A stretch of DNA of 64,000 nt. Source: Edolisoma coerulescens (lineage: Eukaryota > Chordata > Aves > Passeriformes > Campephagidae). Every line of letters starts with the position of its first letter. The first letter of the stretch is position 1. The position numbers were made by a program, and so were the translations under genes. The notes under the pieces were generated by a model that saw only the letters and a list, made by a program, of their open reading frames with translations, did no database searches and was not told the DNA's origin. Below are positions 25,085-36,006 of the stretch, piece by piece. Where the stretch lies: NCBI GenBank assembly GCA_013397115.1, contig VWZW01004624.1, positions 1,948,974 through 2,012,973 of the forward strand. Direction: 5' to 3'.

Positions 25085-25425
25085 ATCTGCTGGAAAGTAG
25101 CTCTGCAGGGAAGGACCTGGACATCCTGGTGGACCCCCAAGTCACACAGGAGCCAGCAGCATGCCCTTGCAACAGAGGCTCATAGACTCCTGGGATGCAT
25201 TAGAAGGCTGACAGCAGGTAGAGGGAAGTGACCCTTTCCCTCTGCTTAGCAGAAGTGAGGCCACAGCTGGAGTGCTGGGAAATATGGACACACTGGAGCA
25301 AGACCAGTGAAGGGCCACAATGATTAAGGAACAGAAATGTCTCTCATATGAGAAGAGACACAGCTGGGACTGTTCAGCGGGAAGAAGGGAAGGCTCAGGG
25401 GTATCTTATCAATGTGTATAAATAC
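25085..25425 (+). mobile_element. CR1 LINE fragment, ORF2 end region, 3'-truncated
   Basis: The sequence follows the CR1 consensus closely as I remember it. In order it shows 'ggaaggacctgg', 'atcctggtgga', 'gagccagcagcatgccctt', 'ctgcttagcagaagtgaggc', 'ccacagctggagtgctggg', 'gaagggccac', 'ctgggactgttcagc', 'aaggctcagggg' and 'atcaatgtgtataaatac'. This is the region coding the C-terminal part of the CR1 reverse-transcriptase protein. The frame is broken by several stops, so it is dead. CR1 copies are normally cut at the 5' end and keep the 3' end; this one also lacks its 3' end and stops at a GA/poly-A simple repeat. Confidence 0.92.
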
Positions 25426-25432
25426 ATATACA

Positions 25433-25460
25433 CAGAGAGAGAGAGAGAGAAAAAAAAAAA
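25433..25460. repeat. (GA)n followed by poly-A
   Basis: About nine GA units run into a stretch of ten or more A, right at the broken 3' side of the CR1 fragment, and then into A/C-rich sequence. The junction may mark a deletion or a repair event. Confidence 0.85.
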
Positions 25461-28400
25461 CAAAACCCAACAAAAAATCTCCACACAAAGAAACCAGGTC
25501 TGGAAATTTAAGTAGTTTTTGTGTTTGAAAGCTAGTTGGAAACCCACAAGTCGGCTCTTCATTTCTCTGCTGGCTACCTTCTCACAAAGACAGTGAGAGG
25601 TACCTCACAGACATAAGGAAAACACAAGGCACTCCTGTGTAGTTATAGTGGTTCCAATAGAGATTAAATTTCCATATTATGATTTGCCATCTGCCTTAAG
25701 AATGGAAAAATCAGTGATTTCACAAAAAATACTTGTATCACTATCTGACAGAATACACTTGATTGTTCATATAACATGATCAAAGCAAAACTAATTAAGA
25801 TAATTATTAATTCATAAGCTTCATTCCTTCCTTCCAACACTTGCAGAGCTCATTTACTCCACAGGACATCAAGTGAGGCCACACTGTCACTACTGCTCTA
25901 CTCAGATGGACTTTTAAAGGTGGCAAAAATGCCAGTAAAAGTGGCTATAAGTTCCAAGTATGGAGGTCACACATCATCTGCAGTGCAAAACAAGAACAGA
26001 GTAAGATTTTGCTTGAGATAATAACTGCTGACATTTATCTCCCTTACTGTTTCCTATTTTAATGGTGAACTTCAAATATTATCGTAAAACTTGTTAAAAT
26101 GAATACAGTTACTAACTCTGTAGTAAAAAATTACCACAAAACACATTTCCTATCCATTAATAGTCTTCCTCTAACTTTAGAGCAAATGAAAAGTGATGTT
26201 CTATGCTACATTTATTTTATCAATCTAGGTGTCTTTAAAAATATTAACAGGCTCTGATATTATTTATGAACTTTTTTTTCAACACTTTATGAAAAGACCT
26301 GTAGCTGGTCTAATTAAAGACTACAACAATCCTTAAAAAATAAAGAAAAAAAAAAAAAGGCAGGGAGGGTCTGGGTCTTAAAGCCATGACTAACTTTATG
26401 GGCTGAATTGTGACTATAATGTGAACAACCTCAAGCAGTAATATCTTACTCTCCATTTAGGATCTGCTGATTTCAAGTGAAACCACTTGTGAAATTAGGT
26501 ACTAGCAAATATTGAAGTATTACAATTCAATCCTAATAATAGTGCATTTTGGAATATTTCAAGAGGGAAAGACCTCTCCAAAAACTGCAGATTAACTGAC
26601 TCTGAAAAAAAATTAGCAAAATCTCATTAATTCATCAGCACACTTAGACAACTAAGTCCTCATATTTAATACATTGGAGAATTTTATCTTTATATTTTCC
26701 AGTGTGATTCCCTTGTGCCAAAAACACAACCTTGAAACTGCTAGTTTTCAAAATCTGAATGCTTTTTAAATACAGAAAAATTAGGCTTTTCCTCTTTATA
26801 AAAGAACATGCCTTCATCAAATGAATAATTTAAAACCCTTAAGTCATCATATATTCCATTAATCTTTCTGTTCAATACACATATTAACAATGAGACATTG
26901 TTGTGAAATCTTCAGTAGAGGTTTACTTCAAACAAACAAACATTATTTTTATGAAATGTTGCCTAGATGAAATAGATCAGTCTTTAAAATTAAACAGCAG
27001 GTTGTAAAAACTGCATTTACCGTATTGTGAGCCTGTTTGGAATCATCACAAATACAGGTATATTAGATTTTTCATGTATAGCAGATCAAAGTGCATTACC
27101 TTAGTTCAAAGACACTGCATTATTCCTCTTCCCATCTACAGTATACTATGTGAATTCTTGTCATTATATCAATTTAATCCACTGCCATTTTTTAGGCTAC
27201 TGTTTGCCTAACCGAATGAAGAACAGAGTAGTTGGCATTTAATGTGACTGCATCACTTTTTCCAACCCGCCTACTTTAAAGAAGAAGTTTGTTGAGTGCA
27301 CACAATTCACTTTACAGATCATTTGAAATGCATAAACAATTCCAAATGCAGAAATAACAAAAACAATAATTTGTCATTTTGAAATGCTGAAACGCTTGGA
27401 GGAAGATTCGAATATAGTACACTCTTTTGTTTGTAAGCATGGTGATTTGCCAAGCTACACCTCACACTGCACTAACCCTAGGGCATTCCAGTCACAAACA
27501 CACTTTGATCTGCTGTGCTTTTGGATTCTCTCTCAGAGGGCTCTACCTTTCTTGACAATCCCAGAGGGAAAACGCAGCCTTGCATTCTTTCCCTTCTACC
27601 ACTCCAAAACGAACACTCCATATGCTTGCTGCTAGTTCAGCCTTGCACTGTTTTTCCACAAGCTTGTTTGTATAATAACGACAGCTGCAGGATCCTTCAG
27701 CTTGAAGTTGTGAATTGGATATATAAAAAAAATAAAATAAAAAACCCACAGATTACATGAGAAATGAGAACTACAGAAACAGTGTTATTTCTGCATGGTC
27801 TTAATACATACGGTGAAAACTAGAATGCTGCCACAATACTGTATTGGTGTGTCTGGTCATCCTATTTTAAACGGGACAAAATATAGTTAATATTTACTTT
27901 ATGATACAAACAGTCAAGAGACAAACATCAGTGGGTAAGAAAGAAGGCAAAAGTCAGTGGATAGTAATTGTCAATCAAATCTGTGTTTCAACTCATCTGT
28001 ACCCAGATCTGCTGAGAAAGAATAGATATTGCAAATGTTTCAAAAGTGATATGAATCTATGCCAGAATATATCTGTACACATTAATAAAAATGACAGTTG
28101 TAGCAGTGTAAGGTGGTTTTAGTGTAAATACCTACTTTAATCTTTTTAAAAATACACTGACAACATAAAGAATCAAGCAGCAGCTTGATCTGGCACTATA
28201 TAATTTAGTATGAGTTCACATGTTTGGAGAAAAAGGAAAACAAAAGTAACAGCCCTTAGGTCTTTTGTCCATACTTCTCTACAGAGTTGGTAATTGAATG
28301 TCCTTATCTTTGTGTTCTCAGTAACTTTAGACATTTCCAGACACTCTGTTGAAATATTTCATTCAAGTCTACTACCATGATAAAAGCAATGAAAGTAAAA

Positions 28401-28915
28401 TTTGAGGGGATTTAAAAGCATACATTAAACCAACACTATTTCAACTTCCTCACCCCCACACCACTCGCCCTTACTTATTCATCTATTCCTTGGCAATGTG
28501 GAGTAACTGTACTACTGGGAAGGAGGAGAAAGCCAGCCCTGGAACTCATCTCTGGATGGTTCCAGAGAGGTCTTGTGATCGATTTCTTGCTCCAGTCACA
28601 TACCAGCCTTCAATTTCCTTCTTCCACAATGAATACTAGTGGAGAGTACAACAGTGATGAGGAAAAAACCACCAAGTGTGCTGTTTTACATATTCACTAG
28701 AAAAGCTCTGAATGAGATGCTTCAGAGTCCCAAAAGTATCACAAGAAATTGGTTAGTAATGACTAAAATAGTACAAACAACTCTCTTCTGGAGCAGAAAT
28801 TTGGCTATTGATATATAAGGTCCATTGTGCTTCCACTAATCAACAACAAATAAAATATCAGACACATAAAGCTCTGCTATAGGTACTTCACAAAATTCCT
28901 ATATCTGCCAAAATA
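25461..28915. other. AT-rich non-coding stretch, no gene seen
   Basis: The first roughly 40 bases are A/C-rich. A run of A's interrupted by single bases lies at about 26335-26358. No gene or transposon was recognised. The frames at 27384-27635 and 27515-27760 (plus) and 27543-27749 (minus) overlap and have no domain; 27901-28122 is also unsupported. Confidence 0.65.
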
Positions 28916-28960
28916 CCCTAAAAAAATCCCAACAAACCAAACCAATAAAACCACAGCTAA
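28916..28960. repeat. A/C-rich low-complexity tract
   Basis: The plus strand reads mostly A and C ('aacaaaccaaaccaataaaa'), like the other such tracts in the window. Confidence 0.7.
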
Positions 28961-31900
28961 ATATACCTAAATTCTAAGGCAGCCCATAATGTTGAGCCGT
29001 ATTATTTGATAACATTTCTGCAAAAAAAAAAAAATCTCTGTAAGATTTCAATGTACTGATACACTGAACATGGTTTTGAATACACATATGTCTAGATTTT
29101 AAGCAAACCTGCATATACGCAGAAGGAGCACCATTCCATATATGGCTGTTCCATATTCTCTCTCTGAAGATCTAACACTTCAGAGCAAACCAAAACATAA
29201 TATCACATTAAATAAAAAAAGCATTTATGAACATTCATGACCAACAACTGGATGCACATAAAATGGTAACAGTTTCACTTTCCAAAACCCAAGAGCAGTG
29301 ACTTTGCTTCCTTGACTCAGTGTGCAAACCACATAATTAGATTCTTTATTTAAAAGTAATCATGTAAAACGTACGAGTACTCCCATCTATAATAGCATTA
29401 GCAGCATAACCTTACTAACATAGACATGAATTAATATGCTTAGTTTTTAATACTATCTAATGGAAGAGATGGAAAGCAGAAAAAAAAAAACCTCTCCAAC
29501 AAAAATCGAACGCTTGAAAATTGAAAAACGCAAGACGCCAAAAGAGATTCTTCAATGTCTCAGCCATTTACTGAAGAGATCTTTTCTCATTTGCTGATGA
29601 CTTTGGCAGAGCTGGTTTTGTCACCAGTCACTCTGTACTTTGTTTAATTATGCAGTACACCAACAGAAATTTTCTTTCTGATTGCATAAATCACAGTGCT
29701 TTGACACCAACCTCAATAGGCGCTGCTAGAACAATACAGTGAGTGCTATTGACTCCATCTCCCAAGTCCACAAGGTGTATCATTTAGCCAAGAGTGATAA
29801 TTAGACACAGAATATACTGAAAACTGTCAATAGGCATGTCAATAGGAGGACTCTTAGCATCTAGCATCCAGTGAATCAATGGTGTTTTTTCAGCTATAAA
29901 ATCAAGAAAATGATAGCTTTCAAATGAATGGTGGAAAGGAAACACGAGGCTCCTTAGGGAGGAATAAAACAGCTCAATTTTCCTTCACTGAGTGGCTCTC
30001 CAACTGCCTCACTCAATGGAAAAGGTCACAGAACATTACAGCAAAGTATCTCTGAAACAAGATGTACAACAATGCTGGGACATGACATGAAGTACAAGCA
30101 CACTACAAAGGCCCATATATCTCTGACCTGACAGAATTAAAGCATGGGTCAGCAGATGCCAGACAAGACAGGAATTGAAAGACAATGATTGATCTGTGTA
30201 GGAGAAAATATGACTGCCTGTCCATATCAAATATGTATGTATGCATGAACAGGATTATATGTACAGCATGCCCCCTCCCCTCATAACAGTTTTTAAAGCC
30301 ATAGTCTTGCTTTCTTTTTTAAAATTATTTTATGCATGTAATTTTCAGCTGAAGTCCAAGGAAGATATAAAGCTGGTCCTTTCAATGCATAACTTTTTGT
30401 TGACATATTCCTACCAAAAAATGTACCAGACTTAAACTGATCCTAGAATACCACTTGCATACATCTTTCTAAGATATATGTACACTTCTGAATACCGGAA
30501 GAGTAGGGATAGGAAGCCATTTTCATTCACTCTGAACTCTTTCAACTAAACGTTTTAGTTGGCATAGAGAGACAAAGGATTCCCACGCAAAGCCTGCTCT
30601 GACAACCAGCACATCTTTTACAAAGCCTGGTTTATAATTGCAGCTGTGAAGTAAACATAGCCTCTGTACCATGGTTAGCTGAAACAGTTAGAAATGAAAC
30701 CAGAAGCAAGAACTACAGTGCTGACAGGACAGACAGGGGGAATCAGAACAAAACCAAGCAGGTGAAAAATTTCAAAATGGACACAAATGGGTGTTTTTTT
30801 CTTTTCTTTTGTACCCTAAAGGAAATTGTCTTTTAAAAGGTGGCTACATAGTAGTTGCAAAGCCAAGATATGATACCCATCTTTGGACATTCAATGCATT
30901 TTTTACCCCAGGGAATGTTTCTATGAAAGTATAAAGGTGCCCTGAAAAGCAACTGCTAAGTGGTCCTGTGGCATTCCACACCTCTTATTTCTTCACTAAT
31001 TGCCAGATAGTTTTCTTCAGTAATTGACAGCTAAACAAAGTTATCCCAGGATGTGAAAGTCAAGCTCAATTCTGCTCCCAGATCAGCTGAAGTATAAAAT
31101 CAGTCATAATTTAGGTTAGAATCTAGCTCATGCTCTTCTGTCCTTCTGAACTCCATGTAACTAGGACTTGGGAGCAACCACATTATCTCCCCACTAAAGC
31201 CATAAGATGGGCATGTTCATGACTCAAAAAGATGCAGATCTCTTGAATAAGAAAACGCAATTTTTACACTCACCGTTCCATAAGTGCTTTTTGGTATCAG
31301 TGTGTTTTCTTCAGTATCTGAACCAGAAATACACAAAATAAGAAGCCACAATACGAATCTTAAGTCTTGTTGACAGAACCAACATAAAGTAGGTTTTCTT
31401 CTGCCTTTCTTGAGTTGGAAGCTCTTGCACTGAGTAAAAGACAAACCTTATTTTTCCCCCCTCCCCTCAAAAAATTGCTATGTGAGAAACTTGAGTTCAA
31501 TGTGAAATAAAGTGTCTCATCATGGAGGTGCTAGTAGAGAAGAGAATGCCACCAACAGCAGCAATAGCACTTCACAGTCAGGAAAAAAATAGTTAGAATT
31601 GCTCTTTTACGTGATCAGTATTCAAGAAATCCTATCATAGACAAAATATGACCACCTCCCACCTGTTGAAAACACAACTTAAGCATAAACCCTTTGAACG
31701 TCATATATTACTTCATTCTAGCAAGCTTACAAAGCCTTCCTTATAACATTAGACTGGCCATACAACTACCCGAGGAACCAAAAAGGGGCCCTTGTGCTTC
31801 AAATAGAATGTAATCCCAGGGAAATAATCTGTTATGCAGTATAAAAATATAAGCTATCTCCTTAATGTGGATGATTTATAACCTCTCCCCTCATACACTT

Positions 31901-34351
31901 CTACAAACCTTGACCAAGACATAAAAGTAATTTCTGCAACACACAGCTACACACCTTACAGAACTGTAGCTAAGTAATCCCCTGTTTATTTAAATATTTT
32001 CACAGCACCTTCTAAAACCACTAACAGACTAGAAGGACAAACTAGCTGGAAATTCCAGATATTCTAACAATATGAGTAATCTCGTTCAAATCTTTGTGCA
32101 AGTGTTCCAAGAAAGAAGAGAAAATTCAAACCCAAACCAAGTAAATTTTAAAAAATGCCACAACTGCATCACACACGAAGAATGATTTACACTTTTTAAA
32201 TACTCTCCCAGAACGGTGCATATCATGTAATCCATTTCCATGGATTTTAAAACCACTGATAATTTTTGTCTCTCTAAATGGTTACATCTACAAGTCTTCA
32301 AGCAGTATTTTTACAATTACGAACACAGATGTGTTTTTAACAAAACATATTTAATTGCCAAGGGTGTGGAAAAGCAGTAACCAATGCTTAATACATTAGA
32401 AAATGAACAAGGGCATAGATCAAAGAGCTTCAAAGAGCACCTGCTGCAGAAGTTAGACTGTCAGGAAGGCACTAAACACTATGAGAATTTAGGGAACAGT
32501 TACAAAGGTGCAGTATTTCTGTCAGTAAATCTGCTTATGAATTTCCTCCTTTTCCCCAAGCTTTTATTTTCAGTCTGACACTTCATCTTCTTTATAATTT
32601 TTTTGCAGAACTTTAATTGGAGAAAACTCAGCATTTTGCAGTGGCAGGCCCACAACTCAGAAAACAACACAATCTCTTCCTCCCCACCCTCCAAAACCAA
32701 AATTGAATCAAATAAACCTCACTGTGTAGCTTGGGATCTATTACCTAGAGGTAGCATTTTTTTCTCAAAATAACTTTCAGAGAGAAAGTTCTCCCATTGC
32801 TAGAGATTAACTAGAGTCCAGTGCCAAGTCTTGGTACAAGCAGCCTGGGAATCCAGAGTGTTCTTTATTACTGCTCCTGATACTTTTTGTTTCTCATACC
32901 TTTCTATGTCAGTAGAAATCAAAATTAAAGACATAGTATAAGCAAGCAGATGACTCAGCATTTTAACCATCTTGAAATCAAATAAAATAAATGTTCTCTA
33001 GCTTTAATTCATTTCTCAAAATTTCATAGTTTTGTCTAAAACCTAAAGTCATGTCTACACAAAACAGAAATTTGCCTGTTCCTCTGGTCTCCTCTGCTTC
33101 TCTGTGAGAGATCTGCTGAAAGACACTTTATCAACTCAAAGGCATGTTTCATGACAGCTACCAAAAAAAGCAACAGCAGTTTCAAAAATCAAAGAATGTT
33201 CCTTTGGGAAAGCATTATTTGCATGTTCATAATGAATACTTAACTACACATCTGTGCAACCCTTTAGGTTGTGTGGTAGGAAGTGATCTTTTATGAGGAC
33301 TTTGCCAACTTCCAGCAAATACTCTTTCAACCTTTGCTAAGCTGAATAATAGCAAGCTTATCAGTTAGTTTTCAACATGATTTTAAACAGTTTATAAGAA
33401 ACCACATGATGAATTACTGACTGAACTGACCAGAGCGTTAGGCCAAAACTGCCTTAAAATCAGGGGGTCACTGCTGAACGGGAATTTTGATGAGGTGTTA
33501 CAGTTTATTGCTTATAATTCATCTGCTAAAAAAATAAGCGTTCAAACTCAGCATTGCATGCACTAAAATACTTAAATAACGAACAGGTTGGCTTCTAAAA
33601 AAATCCAGTAACTGTATGCTTTTCAATTTATAAAGGAAAAACTGGTTTGAGTTCATGACATGCGCGCACAGAAAGATCCCCCAACACAGCACCTACAGTC
33701 ATTACCTTAAAAATAGATCTAGAGAAGCTATGGTGTAAACAAATTCCCACTGTTAAATCTGTCGCAACTCAGGGATTAATTAATGGAATATTGGTTCAAA
33801 ATATTAAAATACTGCTTTAACATGAACCATCCTATACAATATATATCACACCCAGGTTCTGCCTTACGCTCAGATGTCTACACTCGTGCGCAGTCATGGT
33901 CTAAACCAGCAAGAAATAGGACTGTAGAGATTCTAAGAAAGAATTGCACTGTGCTACACAAAGTTCTCAGTATTTAAAGTTAGCAGCTGTTTTTCTTGCT
34001 AAATGTATAAAACACAGTGCTATGAAGATACAGATAAGTTTCTTTTCTAAAAATCAAGCTATAGTAATACAAACATTCATATGAAGAAAATATTAAATAT
34101 ACTAACAATAAAACTGAAAACCTTTATCAGACATTGCCACATTTCACATCCACCAAAAGCAGTCTATGCATTTACATTAGATGGGAAGCATCTGAAGGTA
34201 GAACTTGTCTCTCAGCTAGCACAGTAACTTTAAGAGCTCTACTACAGACACAGATTTCACCAGAGAAGCTCAACGAGCATTTCTATGTTAAGGAAACTCC
34301 CCTATCTGACCATTCAGGAGGCATGGATGGCTCCAATCAGCCAATGGGTCC
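28961..34351. other. AT-rich non-coding stretch, no gene seen
   Basis: A run of 13 A lies at 29022-29034. The block at 29571-29800 is rich in factor-like words and is listed as a possible conserved element. Open frames such as 30036-30230, 31217-31444, 32086-32301, 32384-32578 and 33783-33977 are about 60-75 codons long, about what chance gives in AT-rich DNA, with no domain. Confidence 0.65.
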
Positions 34352-34356
34352 CTGCT
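34352..34356. repeat. Possible left target-site duplication, CTGCT
   Basis: 'ctgct' precedes the TG at 34357 and recurs at 34792-34796 after a CA. Because several TG/CA pairings were tried, a chance match of five bases is possible. Confidence 0.5.
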
Positions 34357-34458
34357 TGACTCCCTACACATCCCACACTCAATTAGACCAGGTTTCCTCG
34401 CCAGTTCAGCCCCAGGTTTCCCTTTGTAGAATCTCAGAACTCTCATTACATAAAGTAA

Positions 34459-34464
34459 TTTATT
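34459..34464 (-). promoter_or_regulatory. Polyadenylation signal AATAAA of the antisense LTR
   Basis: TTTATT on the plus strand is AATAAA on the minus strand, placed about 75 bases after the TATA-like box in that direction. Confidence 0.5.
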
Positions 34465-34537
34465 CAGGGTGCAATAACACAGAAATAGCTCCAACTGGGG
34501 CCTCCAAGAAGGGCCCCCAAACTAAGGAACCCCTGGG

Positions 34538-34544
34538 CTTTTAT
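34538..34544 (-). promoter_or_regulatory. TATA-like box of the antisense LTR
   Basis: ATAAAAG on the minus strand lies within a GC-richer context, upstream of the AATAAA. Confidence 0.5.
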
Positions 34545-34791
34545 CCTCTCACAGTCCAAGAGCAGGAAAGTCTCACTCGTCCTCCTGAGTCCTCGGCTCC
34601 TGCCATGTCCCTGAGTGACCGGTTCCCTGGTCCAAACCCACACCTCCATTTTCCTACTTGCCTTATTCTTGCATCCTGGCCAAAGTGCTGTGCAATACTC
34701 TCCTCCCAAACACCCTTACCATCTCCATTCATTTTTCTTTTTTTTTTCTTTGAAGTTCTTTGGTTCTAAGAGAGGTTATTCAGCAATTTCA

Positions 34792-34796
34792 CTGCT
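34792..34796. repeat. Possible right target-site duplication, CTGCT
   Basis: An exact copy of 34352-34356 directly after the CA that would end the antisense LTR. Confidence 0.5.
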
Positions 34797-35645
34797 TTAA
34801 GTGGCTCATGAAATCTAATAGCTAATGGCAAAATACCTCCAAAGAATAACAGTAAACTTGTTATAGAGGTAGGGAATATTGCATAAATTCCACAGCAACA
34901 CTGAACAAAAAAGTTCAAGAGAGTAACAGAATCAAGATTTACCACTGCTTTTCCTTCTCAAAGAAGTCAGAGAAAGACTTGCAGGAAAAAGACTGGAAAA
35001 AAGAAGATGTGGAAAAACTGGGATTAATAACAAGAAGCCCTAAATTTTACATTTTGTCATGGAGCTCATTGATTTTAGGTAAAGGCATACAGTCAAAGGT
35101 TTAACAAATAACTGATAAGAGAGAGGTGATAGGATTAAAAGCTTGAGCAAAACTTAGCGGGACACTGGCAAGCTATTAGTTAAAGGGACAAACAACTGAT
35201 AGAGTACAAACAAAGGCTATGGAATTTAAGGACTTTGGCAATCTAGTAAATAGCAAACTACTGCATTGTTTGCTGGAGATGAAAAAAAAATCTCAGGTAA
35301 AGTTTGGCATATCAGAAGTCCGTCCATTGTGGGCTTGTAAACAAACCTAAACCACAGAACAACAAGACTGTTGCTGTCATTTGGGTCAGCAGTTTATTCA
35401 ACAGCAAGATCTGCAACCAAAGTAGGTGCTTCTGACTTGTACCACCACACACAGCAAGAGGACAGAAAACTTATGGATACAATCAGCAAGATCAAGCTTT
35501 TGTCACATGTGCTAAGAGACCCCAAAAAATTAGATTAGGAGCAACATGAAAAAAAAAAAGTTTCAAGAGTCATTTTGTAACTACTTATTCACCACTCTTC
35601 AGTGACAATAACTCTGAAATGTATTTTAAATACGTCACTTTTGGG

Positions 35646-35671
35646 GGAAAACAAAACCAAACCACACACCA
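35646..35671. repeat. A/C-rich low-complexity tract
   Basis: A short tract of 'aaaacaaaaccaaaccacac' type on the plus strand, similar to the others. Confidence 0.65.
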
Positions 35672-35985
35672 ACAAAGCTATACAAAGGCAGCAGCATCAC
35701 AGAATTGATTCTCTCTCTTCATTTGCAAGTTCACCCTGGCAAATCCTATAATTGCTCACTCCTATCCACTCCAACACATCCAAACTCCATTCCTACCTAG
35801 AGAGATGTATATTTAGTTATCCAAGAATGCTAGCTGGGAATTACCTCCAAAAAATATAAATGTTGCAATTTAAATAGGTCCTTTTACCCAGTTTGATGTA
35901 TCAGGTAGACAGGCAGTGCATGAAGACATATAAAGTACATTTTCAAACACTTTGATATCTAATCAATAAAATCATGTTTTCAAAT

Positions 35986-36006
35986 GGGGAGGGGAGGAGG
36001 GGAAGG
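35986..36006 (+). repeat. G-rich tract with three GGGG runs
   Basis: Runs of four G occur at 35986-35989, 35991-35994 and 35999-36002, with shorter GG pairs between and after. Only three full runs are present, so a standard four-run quadruplex is incomplete. Further G-rich words lie near 36070 and 36275-36298. Confidence 0.6.

Larger units (their letters stand above)
34357..34791 (-). mobile_element. Probable solo LTR of an endogenous retrovirus, antisense
   Basis: A 435-bp block is GC-richer than its flanks. Read on the minus strand it has a TATA-like ATAAAAG (34538-34544) and, about 75 bases downstream, AATAAA (34459-34464), the order and spacing expected for U3-R-U5. On the plus strand it can be bounded by TG at 34357-34358 and CA at 34790-34791, flanked by the 5-bp direct repeat CTGCT; five-base duplications suit ERVL or ERV1-type integrases. 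U5 would be about 80-100 bases and U3 about 240 bases. No retroviral internal region adjoins it. The plus-strand frame 34134-34769 (211 codons) and the minus-strand frames 34464-34709 and 34541-34732 arise from its composition. The internal signals are the firmer evidence; the ends are tentative. Confidence 0.6.

Noticed and set aside
34134..34769. Longest open frame of the window (211 codons, plus strand)
   Set aside because: It runs mostly across an antisense LTR-like block, is rich in S, P, T and Q without any domain, and has minus-strand frames over the same bases. No conserved protein is recognised.
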